Assembly: GCF_033100135.1 (NCBI RefSeq)
Contig: NZ_CP136920.1
Location: forward strand, 1,798,001 to 1,862,000
DNA from: Rubellicoccus peritrichatus
GTDB lineage: Bacteria; Verrucomicrobiota; Verrucomicrobiia; Opitutales; Cerasicoccaceae
Length of the DNA: 64,000 bases
Direction: 5' to 3'
In this document: in pieces, positions 9,774-17,674 of the stretch
Numbering within the stretch: the stretch's first letter is position 1
Layout: every line of letters begins with the position of its first letter
Translations under genes and position numbers: made by a program
Notes under the pieces: generated by a model
The model's input: only the letters and a program-made list of their open reading frames with translations
What the model was told of the DNA's origin: nothing
Database searches by the model: none

Positions 9774-11009
9774 ATGAAAATACTTTTTCTTACTCATTAT
9801 TTCCCTCCTGAAGGAAATGCTCCAGCTTCGAGGACATATGATAATTGTAAGCGTTGGGTTATGGCAGGCCATGATGTCACTGTTTTGACATGTGCCCCAA
9901 ATGTGCCTAATGGAAAAGTTTATGAAGGCTATAAGAATAGGCCATGGCAACGAGAAGAAATTGATGGGATTTCGGTTATTCGTGTTTGGACTTTCATTGC
10001 TCCCAATAAAGGGGCTTTTAGGCGCATATTAAACTATCTGTCCTATTTTGTTGCTGCTTTCTTTGCTGGGCTTTTTTTGCCACGCCCGGATATCCTTATT
10101 GCTACATCTCCACAGTTTTTTTGCGGCCTGGCAGGAATGCTATTGGCAAAAGTAAGAAGATTGCCGCGTATTCTGGAAATTCGAGATATTTGGCCTGAGT
10201 CAATTCATGCTGTAGGTGCAATGCGTAAGTCTTTTCTGACTAATATGTTGGAACGACTTGAGCTTTTCATGTATTCATCTGCAGATAAAATTGTAACTGT
10301 TGGTACCGGATACCGTGATAAGCTTTTAGAACGCGGAGTTTCGAGTGAAAATATTCGTGTTATAACCAATGGTGCTGATTTGAATTTCTATTCACCTGGT
10401 CGGCCGGATGCTGATATTCAGGCTCGATATGGTTTAGTTGAAAAATTTACTGCCGCATATGTTGGCACTATCGGTATGGCGGCCGGACTTGAAGTGGCTT
10501 TAGATGCGTCGAGGATTCTTGAGTCAGAAGGAGATGATTCTATTCGTTTTCTTTTGGTAGGTGATGGAGCAGAACGGGAGATGCTGGAACTTGAAGTGAA
10601 TGCAGATAGCCTGAAGCATGTGATCTTCACTGGCCGGATTGATAAATCAGAGGTTCCGAATCTCCTCCGAACAGTTGATGTTTGCTTTATTCATCTTCGG
10701 AAATCGGATCTTTTTAAAACAGTGCTTCCATCTAAGATGTTTGAAGCATTTGCTGTAGGCCGCTCAATAATTCTTGGCGTTGATGGTAATGCCCGTGAAG
10801 TTCTGGATTCAGCGAATGCTGGAATCTTTATTGAACCAGGAAATGCCCAGGAATTAGTCAAGGCAATGCAGGTGCTGAGAAATAATGAAAAACAGCGCAG
10901 TATGTTTGAAGAGAATGGGCTTCATCATGTTAAAGAGTTTTACGATCGAAATGTATTGGCCAAAGATTTTTTGAAAATTCTTGAAGAAACCCTAAAAGAG
11001 AAACTTTAG
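9774..11009 (+). CDS. Glycosyltransferase family 4, WbuB-like
   Basis: 411 aa. N-terminus MKILFLTHYFPPEGNAPASR and the linker motif RILEIRDIWPESI identify the WbuB/colanic-type GT4 subgroup. The donor-site region is LPSKMFEAFAVGRSIILGVDG, with an acidic residue pair followed by the glycine-rich stretch. The product should add a sugar to an undecaprenyl-linked intermediate at the cytoplasmic face. wecB starts 7 bases downstream, so the WecB product UDP-ManNAc is a plausible donor somewhere in this pathway, although which GT uses it is not shown. Confidence 0.9.
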   Translation: MKILFLTHYFPPEGNAPASRTYDNCKRWVMAGHDVTVLTCAPNVPNGKVYEGYKNRPWQREEIDGISVIRVWTFIAPNKGAFRRILNYLSYFVAAFFAGLFLPRPDILIATSPQFFCGLAGMLLAKVRRLPRILEIRDIWPESIHAVGAMRKSFLTNMLERLELFMYSSADKIVTVGTGYRDKLLERGVSSENIRVITNGADLNFYSPGRPDADIQARYGLVEKFTAAYVGTIGMAAGLEVALDASRILESEGDDSIRFLLVGDGAEREMLELEVNADSLKHVIFTGRIDKSEVPNLLRTVDVCFIHLRKSDLFKTVLPSKMFEAFAVGRSIILGVDGNAREVLDSANAGIFIEPGNAQELVKAMQVLRNNEKQRSMFEENGLHHVKEFYDRNVLAKDFLKILEETLKEKL

Positions 11010-11016
11010 AAAAAGT

Positions 11017-12096
11017 ATGAAGAAAATTATTCATGTAGTCGGAGCGCGGCCTAATTTTATGAAAGCTGCTCCAGTTTATTTTGCTATTCGTGAGCGAAGC
11101 AAATTCCAACAGTTGTTGGTTCATACTGGGCAGCATTATGATGAGAGGATGTCCAAGATCTTTTTTCAACAGCTTGGAATGCCGGAGCCCGATATTAATT
11201 TGGAAGTTGGCTCAGCGTCACATGCCGTGATGACAGCGAAGATCATGATCGCTTTCGAGGAGGTGGTGTTGAAAGAAAAGCCAGATCTTGTACTGGTTTA
11301 TGGTGATGTGAACTCTACAATTGCATGTGCTCTGGTTGCAGTGAAATTAGGAGTCAAAGTTGGCCATGTTGAAGCAGGTTTACGTTCATTCGACCGTGGA
11401 ATGCCAGAAGAGCTGAATCGCATTTTAACCGACTCGATAACTGATTACTTTTTTACTACTTCACCTGAGGCAGATGATTTATTGGTCAAGCAGGGGGCTC
11501 CTGCTGAAAAGGTTTTCTTTGTAGGTAATGGAATGATTGATACTTTGGTGAGGCTGTTGCCCAAAGCTGTTCAACCTGCCAATGATGTCTTAAAGGTGGA
11601 CGAGAGTCGAGGATTTGCTTTAGTCACGCTTCATCGACCTTCCAATGTTGATGATGCCACTTCTCTAAAACGTATCCTAGATGTTTTACAAGAGCTTGGG
11701 AAAACAATGCAAGTTGTGTTTCCAATACACCCACGCACTGCTAACAGGATTAAAGAACTTGAGTTGAGCCTTTCTGGAATCTCGACATGTAAGCCACTTG
11801 GGTATCTGGAATTTCTATGGCTTCAGAAAAATGCACGTATGGTGCTAACTGATTCAGGAGGTGTTCAGGAGGAGACAACATATCTCGGTGTTCCATGTTT
11901 GACATTGCGGGATAATACCGAAAGGCCAGTGACTGTAACTGAAGGCACTAATGTTCTGATCGGTAGCGACTTCAAGTTATTGCAACAGCAGATCGATGAG
12001 ATTGTTAGTGGAAACGCAAAACAAGGCCGAATCCCTGATAAATGGGACGGAAGTGCAGGAATGAGGACTGCGGAGTTGTTAGAACAAATCCTATAG
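11017..12096 (+). CDS. wecB: UDP-N-acetylglucosamine 2-epimerase (non-hydrolysing)
   Basis: 359 aa, the normal length. Interconverts UDP-GlcNAc and UDP-ManNAc in the cytoplasm. Diagnostic motifs: GARPNFMKAAPVYFA at the N-terminus, LVYGDVNSTIACALVA, GHVEAGLRSFDRGMPEELNR with the active-site glutamates, HRPSNVDD, and TDSGGVQEETTYLGVPCLT. No UDP-ManNAc dehydrogenase (WecC) is next to it, so ManNAc itself, or further processing by genes outside the window, is likely. It sits within the GT operon, 7 bases after the preceding gene. Confidence 0.96.
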   Translation: MKKIIHVVGARPNFMKAAPVYFAIRERSKFQQLLVHTGQHYDERMSKIFFQQLGMPEPDINLEVGSASHAVMTAKIMIAFEEVVLKEKPDLVLVYGDVNSTIACALVAVKLGVKVGHVEAGLRSFDRGMPEELNRILTDSITDYFFTTSPEADDLLVKQGAPAEKVFFVGNGMIDTLVRLLPKAVQPANDVLKVDESRGFALVTLHRPSNVDDATSLKRILDVLQELGKTMQVVFPIHPRTANRIKELELSLSGISTCKPLGYLEFLWLQKNARMVLTDSGGVQEETTYLGVPCLTLRDNTERPVTVTEGTNVLIGSDFKLLQQQIDEIVSGNAKQGRIPDKWDGSAGMRTAELLEQIL

Positions 12097-12166
12097 TCTA
12101 GGTTGATTGTCTCTGTAATTTCTGATGCATCTGTCAATTTAGTAGCTGTAATGTATTTGTTTACAT

Positions 12167-12997
12167 ATGGGCATTGAGAAAAGCTTGATCACGGTTGTGA
12201 TTCCAGTGAAGGACGATCCTGTGAATTTGCGCTTGTGTATATCGAGATTAGCAGGGATCGATCAGATTGTTGTTGTTGGGTCAGGTGCTAATGACAGCTC
12301 TAGGTCCGTTGCTGAAGAAAAATCAATTAATTACATTGAGTTCGAGTGGGATGGGAAGTTTCCTAAAAAGAGGAATTGGATACTTCGTAATTATGCTTTT
12401 CAAACCGATTGGGTTTTGTTTTTGGATGCAGATGAGTATGTATCTAAAGCTTTTTTTGATGAACTGAATGACGTCTTGTCGAGAACAAGTCATGTCGGCT
12501 TTTGGCTTAATTATGATAATTACTTTATGGGAAAACGTCTGCATTATGGTGATCCCTCACCAAAGCTAGCGCTTTTTAGGATTGGAGCAGGTGAGTATGA
12601 GCAGATCAACGAGGATTCGTGGTCTCATTTAGATATGGAAGTTCATGAGCACCCAGTGTTGGTGGGGTCTGTTGGTGCTATTAAAACTCCAATTGAGCAT
12701 AAAGACTATCGTGGACTTGCCCATTGGATTATTAAGCATAATGACTATTCTGATTGGGAAGCTAACCGCTATCTTCGATTATTAGACGGAGGAGAGAATG
12801 CATGGAAGAAGCTCACACCTCGGCAGCGAACTAAGTATCGTCATATTGTTAAGTGGTGGTTCCCCTTCGTTTACTTTTGTGGAGTTTTCTTCTATAAAAA
12901 AGGCATTCTTGATGGTGTTGTTGGATTTCGTCTTAGTCTGATGAAATCATGGTACTTCTACACGGTTCGCCTCAAGATTTTGGAATTGTTGAAATAG
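12167..12997 (+). CDS. Glycosyltransferase family 2 (WaaE/KdtX-like)
   Basis: 276 aa GT-A fold. N-terminal ITVVIPVKDDPVNLRLC, then DQIVVVGSGANDSS in place of the usual DDGSxD motif, then FPKKRNWILRN and the DXD-like metal site in VLFLDADEYVS. The pattern KxxxRNxxL...DADE is typical of the WaaE/KdtX branch that adds hexoses to LPS core or polysaccharide repeats. The C-terminus WWFPFVYFCGVFFYKKGILDG is amphipathic and likely membrane-associated. It is 70 bases after wecB and in the same direction. Confidence 0.88.
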   Translation: MGIEKSLITVVIPVKDDPVNLRLCISRLAGIDQIVVVGSGANDSSRSVAEEKSINYIEFEWDGKFPKKRNWILRNYAFQTDWVLFLDADEYVSKAFFDELNDVLSRTSHVGFWLNYDNYFMGKRLHYGDPSPKLALFRIGAGEYEQINEDSWSHLDMEVHEHPVLVGSVGAIKTPIEHKDYRGLAHWIIKHNDYSDWEANRYLRLLDGGENAWKKLTPRQRTKYRHIVKWWFPFVYFCGVFFYKKGILDGVVGFRLSLMKSWYFYTVRLKILELLK

Positions 12998-13050
12998 ATT
13001 ACTCCTGCTACTTTATAGGCAAGCTCATTACTTGACTGTTTTATAGACAT

Positions 13051-13599
13051 ATGTCGCTAGATATTCAATCAAATCGTGTGGCGCGCAAGTGGTCCAGAAA
13101 AGAACTTACAGGGCGTGTGTTTTGGTATTTAGTCCAACCATTTTTTCGCTTTAGCCCAAGACTTTGCAGTGGGTGGCGGTGCTTTTTGCTTAGATGTTTT
13201 GGTGCAAAGATAGGATATCATGTATATATTGACCCATCGGTAGAGATTGCGATTCCATGGCATTTAGAGATTGGTAATTGGAGCGCTGTGGGACGAGGTG
13301 TTGTCCTTTATTCGTTTGGGAAAATAACTATTGGTAATTCAACTACGATTTCACAGTTTGCACACCTTTGTGCTGGTAGCCATGATTATCGAGATGAGAC
13401 CCTACCGTTATTGAAGTTGCCCATAACAATCGAAGACCAGGTGTGGGTATGCGCTGATGCCTTTATTGGGCCGAACGTGATTGTGAGGGAAGGAGCAATT
13501 GTGGCTGCACGAGCAGTTGCTGTCAAAAATGTTGATGCTTGGGCAATTGTTGCTGGCAATCCGGCCCATTTTATCAAAAAGCGTGAAATGAAATCCTAA
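13051..13599 (+). CDS. WcaF-like hexapeptide acetyltransferase
   Basis: 182 aa left-handed beta-helix acyltransferase of the WcaF/NodL type (putative colanic acid acetyltransferase). The N-terminal arginine-rich segment FFRFSPRLCSGWRCFLLRCFG, then hexapeptide repeats (IEIAIPWHLEIGN, ITIGNSTTISQ) and the acetyl-CoA/catalytic-His region AHLCAGSHDYRD, match the family. It should transfer acetyl from acetyl-CoA to a sugar hydroxyl in the cytoplasm. Its presence beside an MBOAT pair suggests two independent acetylation steps for this glycan. Confidence 0.9.
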   Translation: MSLDIQSNRVARKWSRKELTGRVFWYLVQPFFRFSPRLCSGWRCFLLRCFGAKIGYHVYIDPSVEIAIPWHLEIGNWSAVGRGVVLYSFGKITIGNSTTISQFAHLCAGSHDYRDETLPLLKLPITIEDQVWVCADAFIGPNVIVREGAIVAARAVAVKNVDAWAIVAGNPAHFIKKREMKS

Positions 13600-13624
13600 A
13601 ATTTGTGGTGCTTTTTAAACTGTG

Positions 13625-16024
13625 ATGAGAGCTTTGTTTATATTCTTCTTGCTTCTGCCTGGAATTGTGTTGGGTAAGGTTCGTCATCCGGTTAGGGATT
13701 CTGGGTCATTATTGTATTCTCGTGGAACAGTGATTGGCCCGGTTTTTTATTCTGATACGGCTACTTTACATGAAATTGAAGCAGCCCATGAGTTAGCTAA
13801 TTATCTTACACTGGTATCTGGACGTGAATGGCCAGCGATGATTGAGTCAGAAGATCGATTTGGACGTGGGATTTATATCGGAGATACAGATGCTGCTCGG
13901 TATGCAGGTGCCATCATTGCTTCACCAGAGTCATTAGCGAAAAGCAAGTCCGTCGAACGAATAAAGCTTGGTCAGCGATTTAGGATTACTGTTGAAGATG
14001 ATCGTATTTTCCTTGATGGCGCAACAGTCGAATCAACCGTATTTGCAGTGAATTACTTTTTGCAGGATTCACTTGGCATTCGATGGTTTGTGCCAGGTGA
14101 ACTAGGAGAGCATATACCTCAGTATGAGCGTGTTCGTCTTTTGAGAGGCAGTAAGGTAATCCAGCCATCATTCTTTAATCGTGTACTATTGTCTAACAGA
14201 GATGCAGATGACTTGCAGCAGTGGACCCGACATAACTTACTCAATCAGTCTAGGTGGAACATGAATCATAATCTCCATCAGATTGTAACGTCTGAATTCT
14301 TTGAGACTAAACCAGAATGGTTTTCTCTTCACGGAGATAAAAGAATCCCAACGAAAGGCGGACGAGGGCCCAATCCTAACTTGGCCAATTCCGAGGTCGC
14401 GAGATTTGTCGCATCGGAAGCCAAACACTTTTTCGCGCAGAGTCGTGGAGCTGAAATCTTTTCCATTTCTATAACAGATAATGTCAGGTTTGATGAGTCT
14501 TCAGATACCCTGAACATCGTCATGCCATTTGAATACTTCCGTAATCGGCCTAACTATTCCGATTTAGTCTTTGGCTTTTCTAACATCGTTGCTGAAGACA
14601 TTTGGCCACTGGATGTGAATGGGAAGATTGTATTTGAAGATGTTCCGCATTCGGCAATGGATAAGCATTTGGGGGCTCTGGCTTACTATTGGGCAGAAGA
14701 GGTGCCTTCATTTCCAGTCCACCCTAGAATCATTCCATATCTCACATCGGATCGTGGACAGTGGTTTAGTGATGTTTATCGAGAAGAAGATAAAGCACTT
14801 ATTAAAGCGTGGTGCTCAGCTGGCCCTGAGATTGTCGGTACATGGGATTATTATGAAGGAGCGCCCTATTTTGTTCCTAGAAATTTCACAGAAATTGTGG
14901 GAGAAAGTATTCCATTTTTGTATGACTCTGGTGTGCGAGCATTTTACGCCGAGGGTCGTGCATTATGGGGTTTTGATGCTCCAAGGCTTTGGCTCGCTGC
15001 ACAGTTGCTTATGGATGCAGAACAGGATTCAGATGAACTGATGGATGAATTTTACTCTAGCTATTTTTCTGAAGCAGAATTGCCAATGCGTGCGTTTTAT
15101 GAAACGACTGAGGCAGTTTGGATGGGGCAGCCCGGACCTCCTGTTTGGTTGAAGTATTATCTGATGCCTTCTCAAGCTGAACTCTTCCCTATGGAGGTTT
15201 GGGAAATACTTGAGGAAAAACTTTCTGAGGCCGAAGAGCTTGCTGATACGCCGAAGGTGAAAGAAAGAGTTGCTCTAGTACGCAGTGAATTCGAATTCAG
15301 TTTAGCAATGTGCAAGGTCTATTATCTGTGGAAAAAGGCATTTGATGAACGCTCTCCCGAAAGTCAGACAGAGTTAGAGTCTGCACGAGATGCACTTCAT
15401 TTGATTGCTCCACCATCTGTTTTGAGGGCGTTCCGGATGAAAGAGAATTTGCTTGAAGGAACAGAGCTTGATTTCGTCATAAAGACTTTCGATGTAAATC
15501 GCTATTTGCTTTCAGAGAGATTCATTGAGCCGCTTGTGGATGGTGATGAAACAGGCGTTGGGCCGCTTCCCTTTGTTGGAGCGAAATTGCGTGATGGCTG
15601 GAGTTCCTCTTCGTTTCACAATGAAAGTTTTAATTTTACCAGAGTTCCTTTGTCACATCCTCGAGGAAACATGGCAGCTAATATTGCTGGTGCAAGTTAC
15701 TTCAATTTGTTTGACTGGTTGCCAGTAGAGTCCGGGCAGCACCTCTTGGCGGAAATGCGCTTTCGAGGAAAAGTATCGCCTGGATCGCGCATTAAAATGT
15801 CATTACGCTGGATGGACGAAGAGGGGAATGTTTTCGAGTCTGAGAAATTCGCTGAAATACCTGTGGGTGACTATGAAGAATGGCGTTTATTAACCGAAGG
15901 TTCGGTCTCCCCGCCAGGTGCTGCCTGGGTGCTGTTTGGTTTGAGCATACAGGAACAAATGCCTGGAGATTTTCTTGAGATCGATTCGATCGAAGTGATT
16001 GAGTCAACCTCATTAAATAACTGA
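13625..16024 (+). CDS. Exported DUF4838 protein (alpha-glucuronidase-like N-domain)
   Basis: About 799 aa. A GTG at 13622 is followed directly by an in-frame ATG at 13625, which I take as the start. Signal peptide MRALFIFFLLLPGIVLG. Residues about 50-160 resemble the GH67-type N-terminal domain (EAAHELANYLTLVSGREWP, FAVNYFLQDSLGIRWFVPGE). The DUF4838 core follows (SRWNMNHNLHQIVTSEFF, HFFAQSRGAEIFSISITDN) and a C-terminal carbohydrate-binding-like sandwich lies at about 670-795. Family knowledge: found in Verrucomicrobia, Planctomycetes and Lentisphaerae, often beside glycan genes; enzymatic activity not established. A periplasmic or surface glycan-processing role is inferred. Confidence 0.85.
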   Translation: MRALFIFFLLLPGIVLGKVRHPVRDSGSLLYSRGTVIGPVFYSDTATLHEIEAAHELANYLTLVSGREWPAMIESEDRFGRGIYIGDTDAARYAGAIIASPESLAKSKSVERIKLGQRFRITVEDDRIFLDGATVESTVFAVNYFLQDSLGIRWFVPGELGEHIPQYERVRLLRGSKVIQPSFFNRVLLSNRDADDLQQWTRHNLLNQSRWNMNHNLHQIVTSEFFETKPEWFSLHGDKRIPTKGGRGPNPNLANSEVARFVASEAKHFFAQSRGAEIFSISITDNVRFDESSDTLNIVMPFEYFRNRPNYSDLVFGFSNIVAEDIWPLDVNGKIVFEDVPHSAMDKHLGALAYYWAEEVPSFPVHPRIIPYLTSDRGQWFSDVYREEDKALIKAWCSAGPEIVGTWDYYEGAPYFVPRNFTEIVGESIPFLYDSGVRAFYAEGRALWGFDAPRLWLAAQLLMDAEQDSDELMDEFYSSYFSEAELPMRAFYETTEAVWMGQPGPPVWLKYYLMPSQAELFPMEVWEILEEKLSEAEELADTPKVKERVALVRSEFEFSLAMCKVYYLWKKAFDERSPESQTELESARDALHLIAPPSVLRAFRMKENLLEGTELDFVIKTFDVNRYLLSERFIEPLVDGDETGVGPLPFVGAKLRDGWSSSSFHNESFNFTRVPLSHPRGNMAANIAGASYFNLFDWLPVESGQHLLAEMRFRGKVSPGSRIKMSLRWMDEEGNVFESEKFAEIPVGDYEEWRLLTEGSVSPPGAAWVLFGLSIQEQMPGDFLEIDSIEVIESTSLNN

Positions 16025-16028
16025 TTTT

Positions 16029-16628
16029 ATGAAACGTCTATTTGATGTTTTTGTATCAGCTTTCACGCTTTTTGTTTTTTCTCCACTTTTACTGCTCATC
16101 GCAATATTGATAAGGTTTAAGCTTGGTTCGCCTGTGCTTTTTCGACAAGAGAGAGCAGGACTGAGAGGGAAGCCTTTTTTCATTTCAAAGTTCAGAACCA
16201 TGACCGGTGAGCGTGATGCGGATGGTTTGCTGCTACCAGATGCCGAACGAATTACACCTTTTGGGACATTCTTACGTTCCACGAGTCTTGATGAGTTACC
16301 CGAGCTGGTCAATGTGTTGCGTGGAGATATGAGTTTAGTTGGGCCGCGCCCATTGCCAACTCGTTATCTTCCTCGCTATTCTAAAAAGCAAGGGCGCCGC
16401 CATGATGTTGTTCCAGGATTAACTGGATGGGCCCAGATTAATGGGAGAAACTCTCAGACCTGGGCTGAACGCTTTGAATGCGACCTGTGGTATGTTGAGA
16501 ATCAGTCTTTTGCTCTTGATCTCAAAATTATTTGGCAAACGGTTGCTAAAGTGATTAGTCGGGATGGGATTAATGCTGAAGGGGAAGCGACAATGAGTGA
16601 GTTTACTGGCTCTGATGAATCGCAATAA
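16029..16628 (+). CDS. pglC: PglC-type initiating phosphoglycosyltransferase (small sugar transferase)
   Basis: 199 aa monotopic phosphoglycosyltransferase, the minimal PglC size. It has the N-terminal re-entrant membrane helix (about 10-33), the basic segment GKPFFISKFRTM, the catalytic Asp-Glu dyad in STSLDELPELVNVLRGDMSLVGPRP and the closing GLTGWAQINGRN block. It transfers a sugar-1-phosphate from UDP-sugar to undecaprenyl phosphate and so starts a glycan. It opens a tight + strand operon that ends with a PglD-like acyltransferase, which points to a UDP-(di)N-acylated amino sugar as donor. Confidence 0.93.
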   Translation: MKRLFDVFVSAFTLFVFSPLLLLIAILIRFKLGSPVLFRQERAGLRGKPFFISKFRTMTGERDADGLLLPDAERITPFGTFLRSTSLDELPELVNVLRGDMSLVGPRPLPTRYLPRYSKKQGRRHDVVPGLTGWAQINGRNSQTWAERFECDLWYVENQSFALDLKIIWQTVAKVISRDGINAEGEATMSEFTGSDESQ

Positions 16629-16682
16629 GTGAGTATATTTCGGCGTTGAGTGAACTAATGAAATTCGATTAGTATACTCCTC

Positions 16683-16979
16683 ATGCGTGAAAAAATTGCG
16701 AACGTCATCATTGAAGCAGTCAAAACCATTGGTGAAGATTTTGATATTGATGTGCTTAAAAAACCTAATGAGGAAACACGTCTCTTTGGGGCTAAATCTG
16801 GAGTCGATAGCGTGGCGCTTGTCACATTGATTGCCGAGGTTGAAGATGCTTTGGCAGATACGTTTGATGACCCTATTGTGCTGGCTGATGAGCGTGCAAT
16901 GAGCCAAAGCCGTTCACCGTTTCGTCGGGTTGGAACATTAATCGACTATGTGATTGAACTCTTGGATAAATCCGAATGA
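16683..16979 (+). CDS. Acyl carrier-like protein (first carrier of the cassette)
   Basis: 98 aa four-helix carrier. The phosphopantetheine site is the Ser of GVDSVALVTL (about S43), equivalent to the DSL motif of ACPs. Its helix II continues TLIAEVEDAL. It overlaps the next SDR gene by 4 bases (ATGA). A carrier here, together with a ligase and KAS III-like enzyme, indicates that a dedicated acyl chain is activated and held for transfer, separate from bulk fatty-acid synthesis. It is somewhat longer than a standard ACP. Confidence 0.85.
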   Translation: MREKIANVIIEAVKTIGEDFDIDVLKKPNEETRLFGAKSGVDSVALVTLIAEVEDALADTFDDPIVLADERAMSQSRSPFRRVGTLIDYVIELLDKSE

Positions 16980-17674
16980 TAAAATCCGCTATCATCACTG
17001 GCACTCGCAAAGGATTGGGCAAGGCTGCGGCTGAACACTTCCTTGAGAACGGTTGGCGTGTTGCTGGTTGCAGCAGGAAGCCCGGTTCCATCGAGCATGA
17101 GTCTTACAGTCATTTTGAATTGGACGTTGGAGATGAACGAGCGGTTGGTAAAATGATATGGCAGGTCTCTCGGACTCATAAAAGCGTGGACCTTCTGATA
17201 AACAATGCCGGCATTGCCTCTATGAATCACTGTATCACGACGCCGTTAACAACCGGTCGCTCTTTGATGGAGACAAATGTTTTGGGAAGTTTTTCTTTTC
17301 TTCGGGAAGTTGCCAAAGTCATGCGTCGTGGTGGGGGAGGGCGTATCATCAATCTCTCATCAGTAGCTGTCCCACTGGCACTTGAGGGCGAAGCACTTTA
17401 CGCGGCATCCAAGGCAGCTGTTGAAGCATTGACGCGTGTTACTGCCAAGGAGCTTGCACCGTGGAATATAACCGTGAATGCCATTGGCCCGGGACCTATA
17501 AAAACAAGCCTTATTGCCGGCGTTCCAAAGGAGCGTATTGAAGACTTGATTGAACAACAAACTATTAAGCGTTTGGGCACTCCTGCCGATGTTATTAATG
17601 CAATTGATTTTTTTGTTCGCCCGGAAAGCGATTTTGTTACCGGACAAGTGCTTTATTTGGGCGGAGCATATTGA
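16976..17674 (+). CDS. Short-chain dehydrogenase/reductase (FabG-like)
   Basis: 232 aa classical SDR. Cofactor motif TGTRKGLG near the N-terminus, NNAGIAS, the catalytic Ser in NLSSVAVP, and the Tyr/Lys pair in LYAASKAAVEA; the C-terminal FVTGQVLYLGGAY matches FabG-type enzymes. It probably reduces a 3-oxoacyl group on one of the neighbouring carriers to 3-hydroxyacyl using NAD(P)H. It is coupled to the carrier gene upstream and to the ligase downstream by overlapping start/stop codons. A sugar-modifying SDR is the alternative. Confidence 0.88.
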   Translation: MIKSAIITGTRKGLGKAAAEHFLENGWRVAGCSRKPGSIEHESYSHFELDVGDERAVGKMIWQVSRTHKSVDLLINNAGIASMNHCITTPLTTGRSLMETNVLGSFSFLREVAKVMRRGGGGRIINLSSVAVPLALEGEALYAASKAAVEALTRVTAKELAPWNITVNAIGPGPIKTSLIAGVPKERIEDLIEQQTIKRLGTPADVINAIDFFVRPESDFVTGQVLYLGGAY

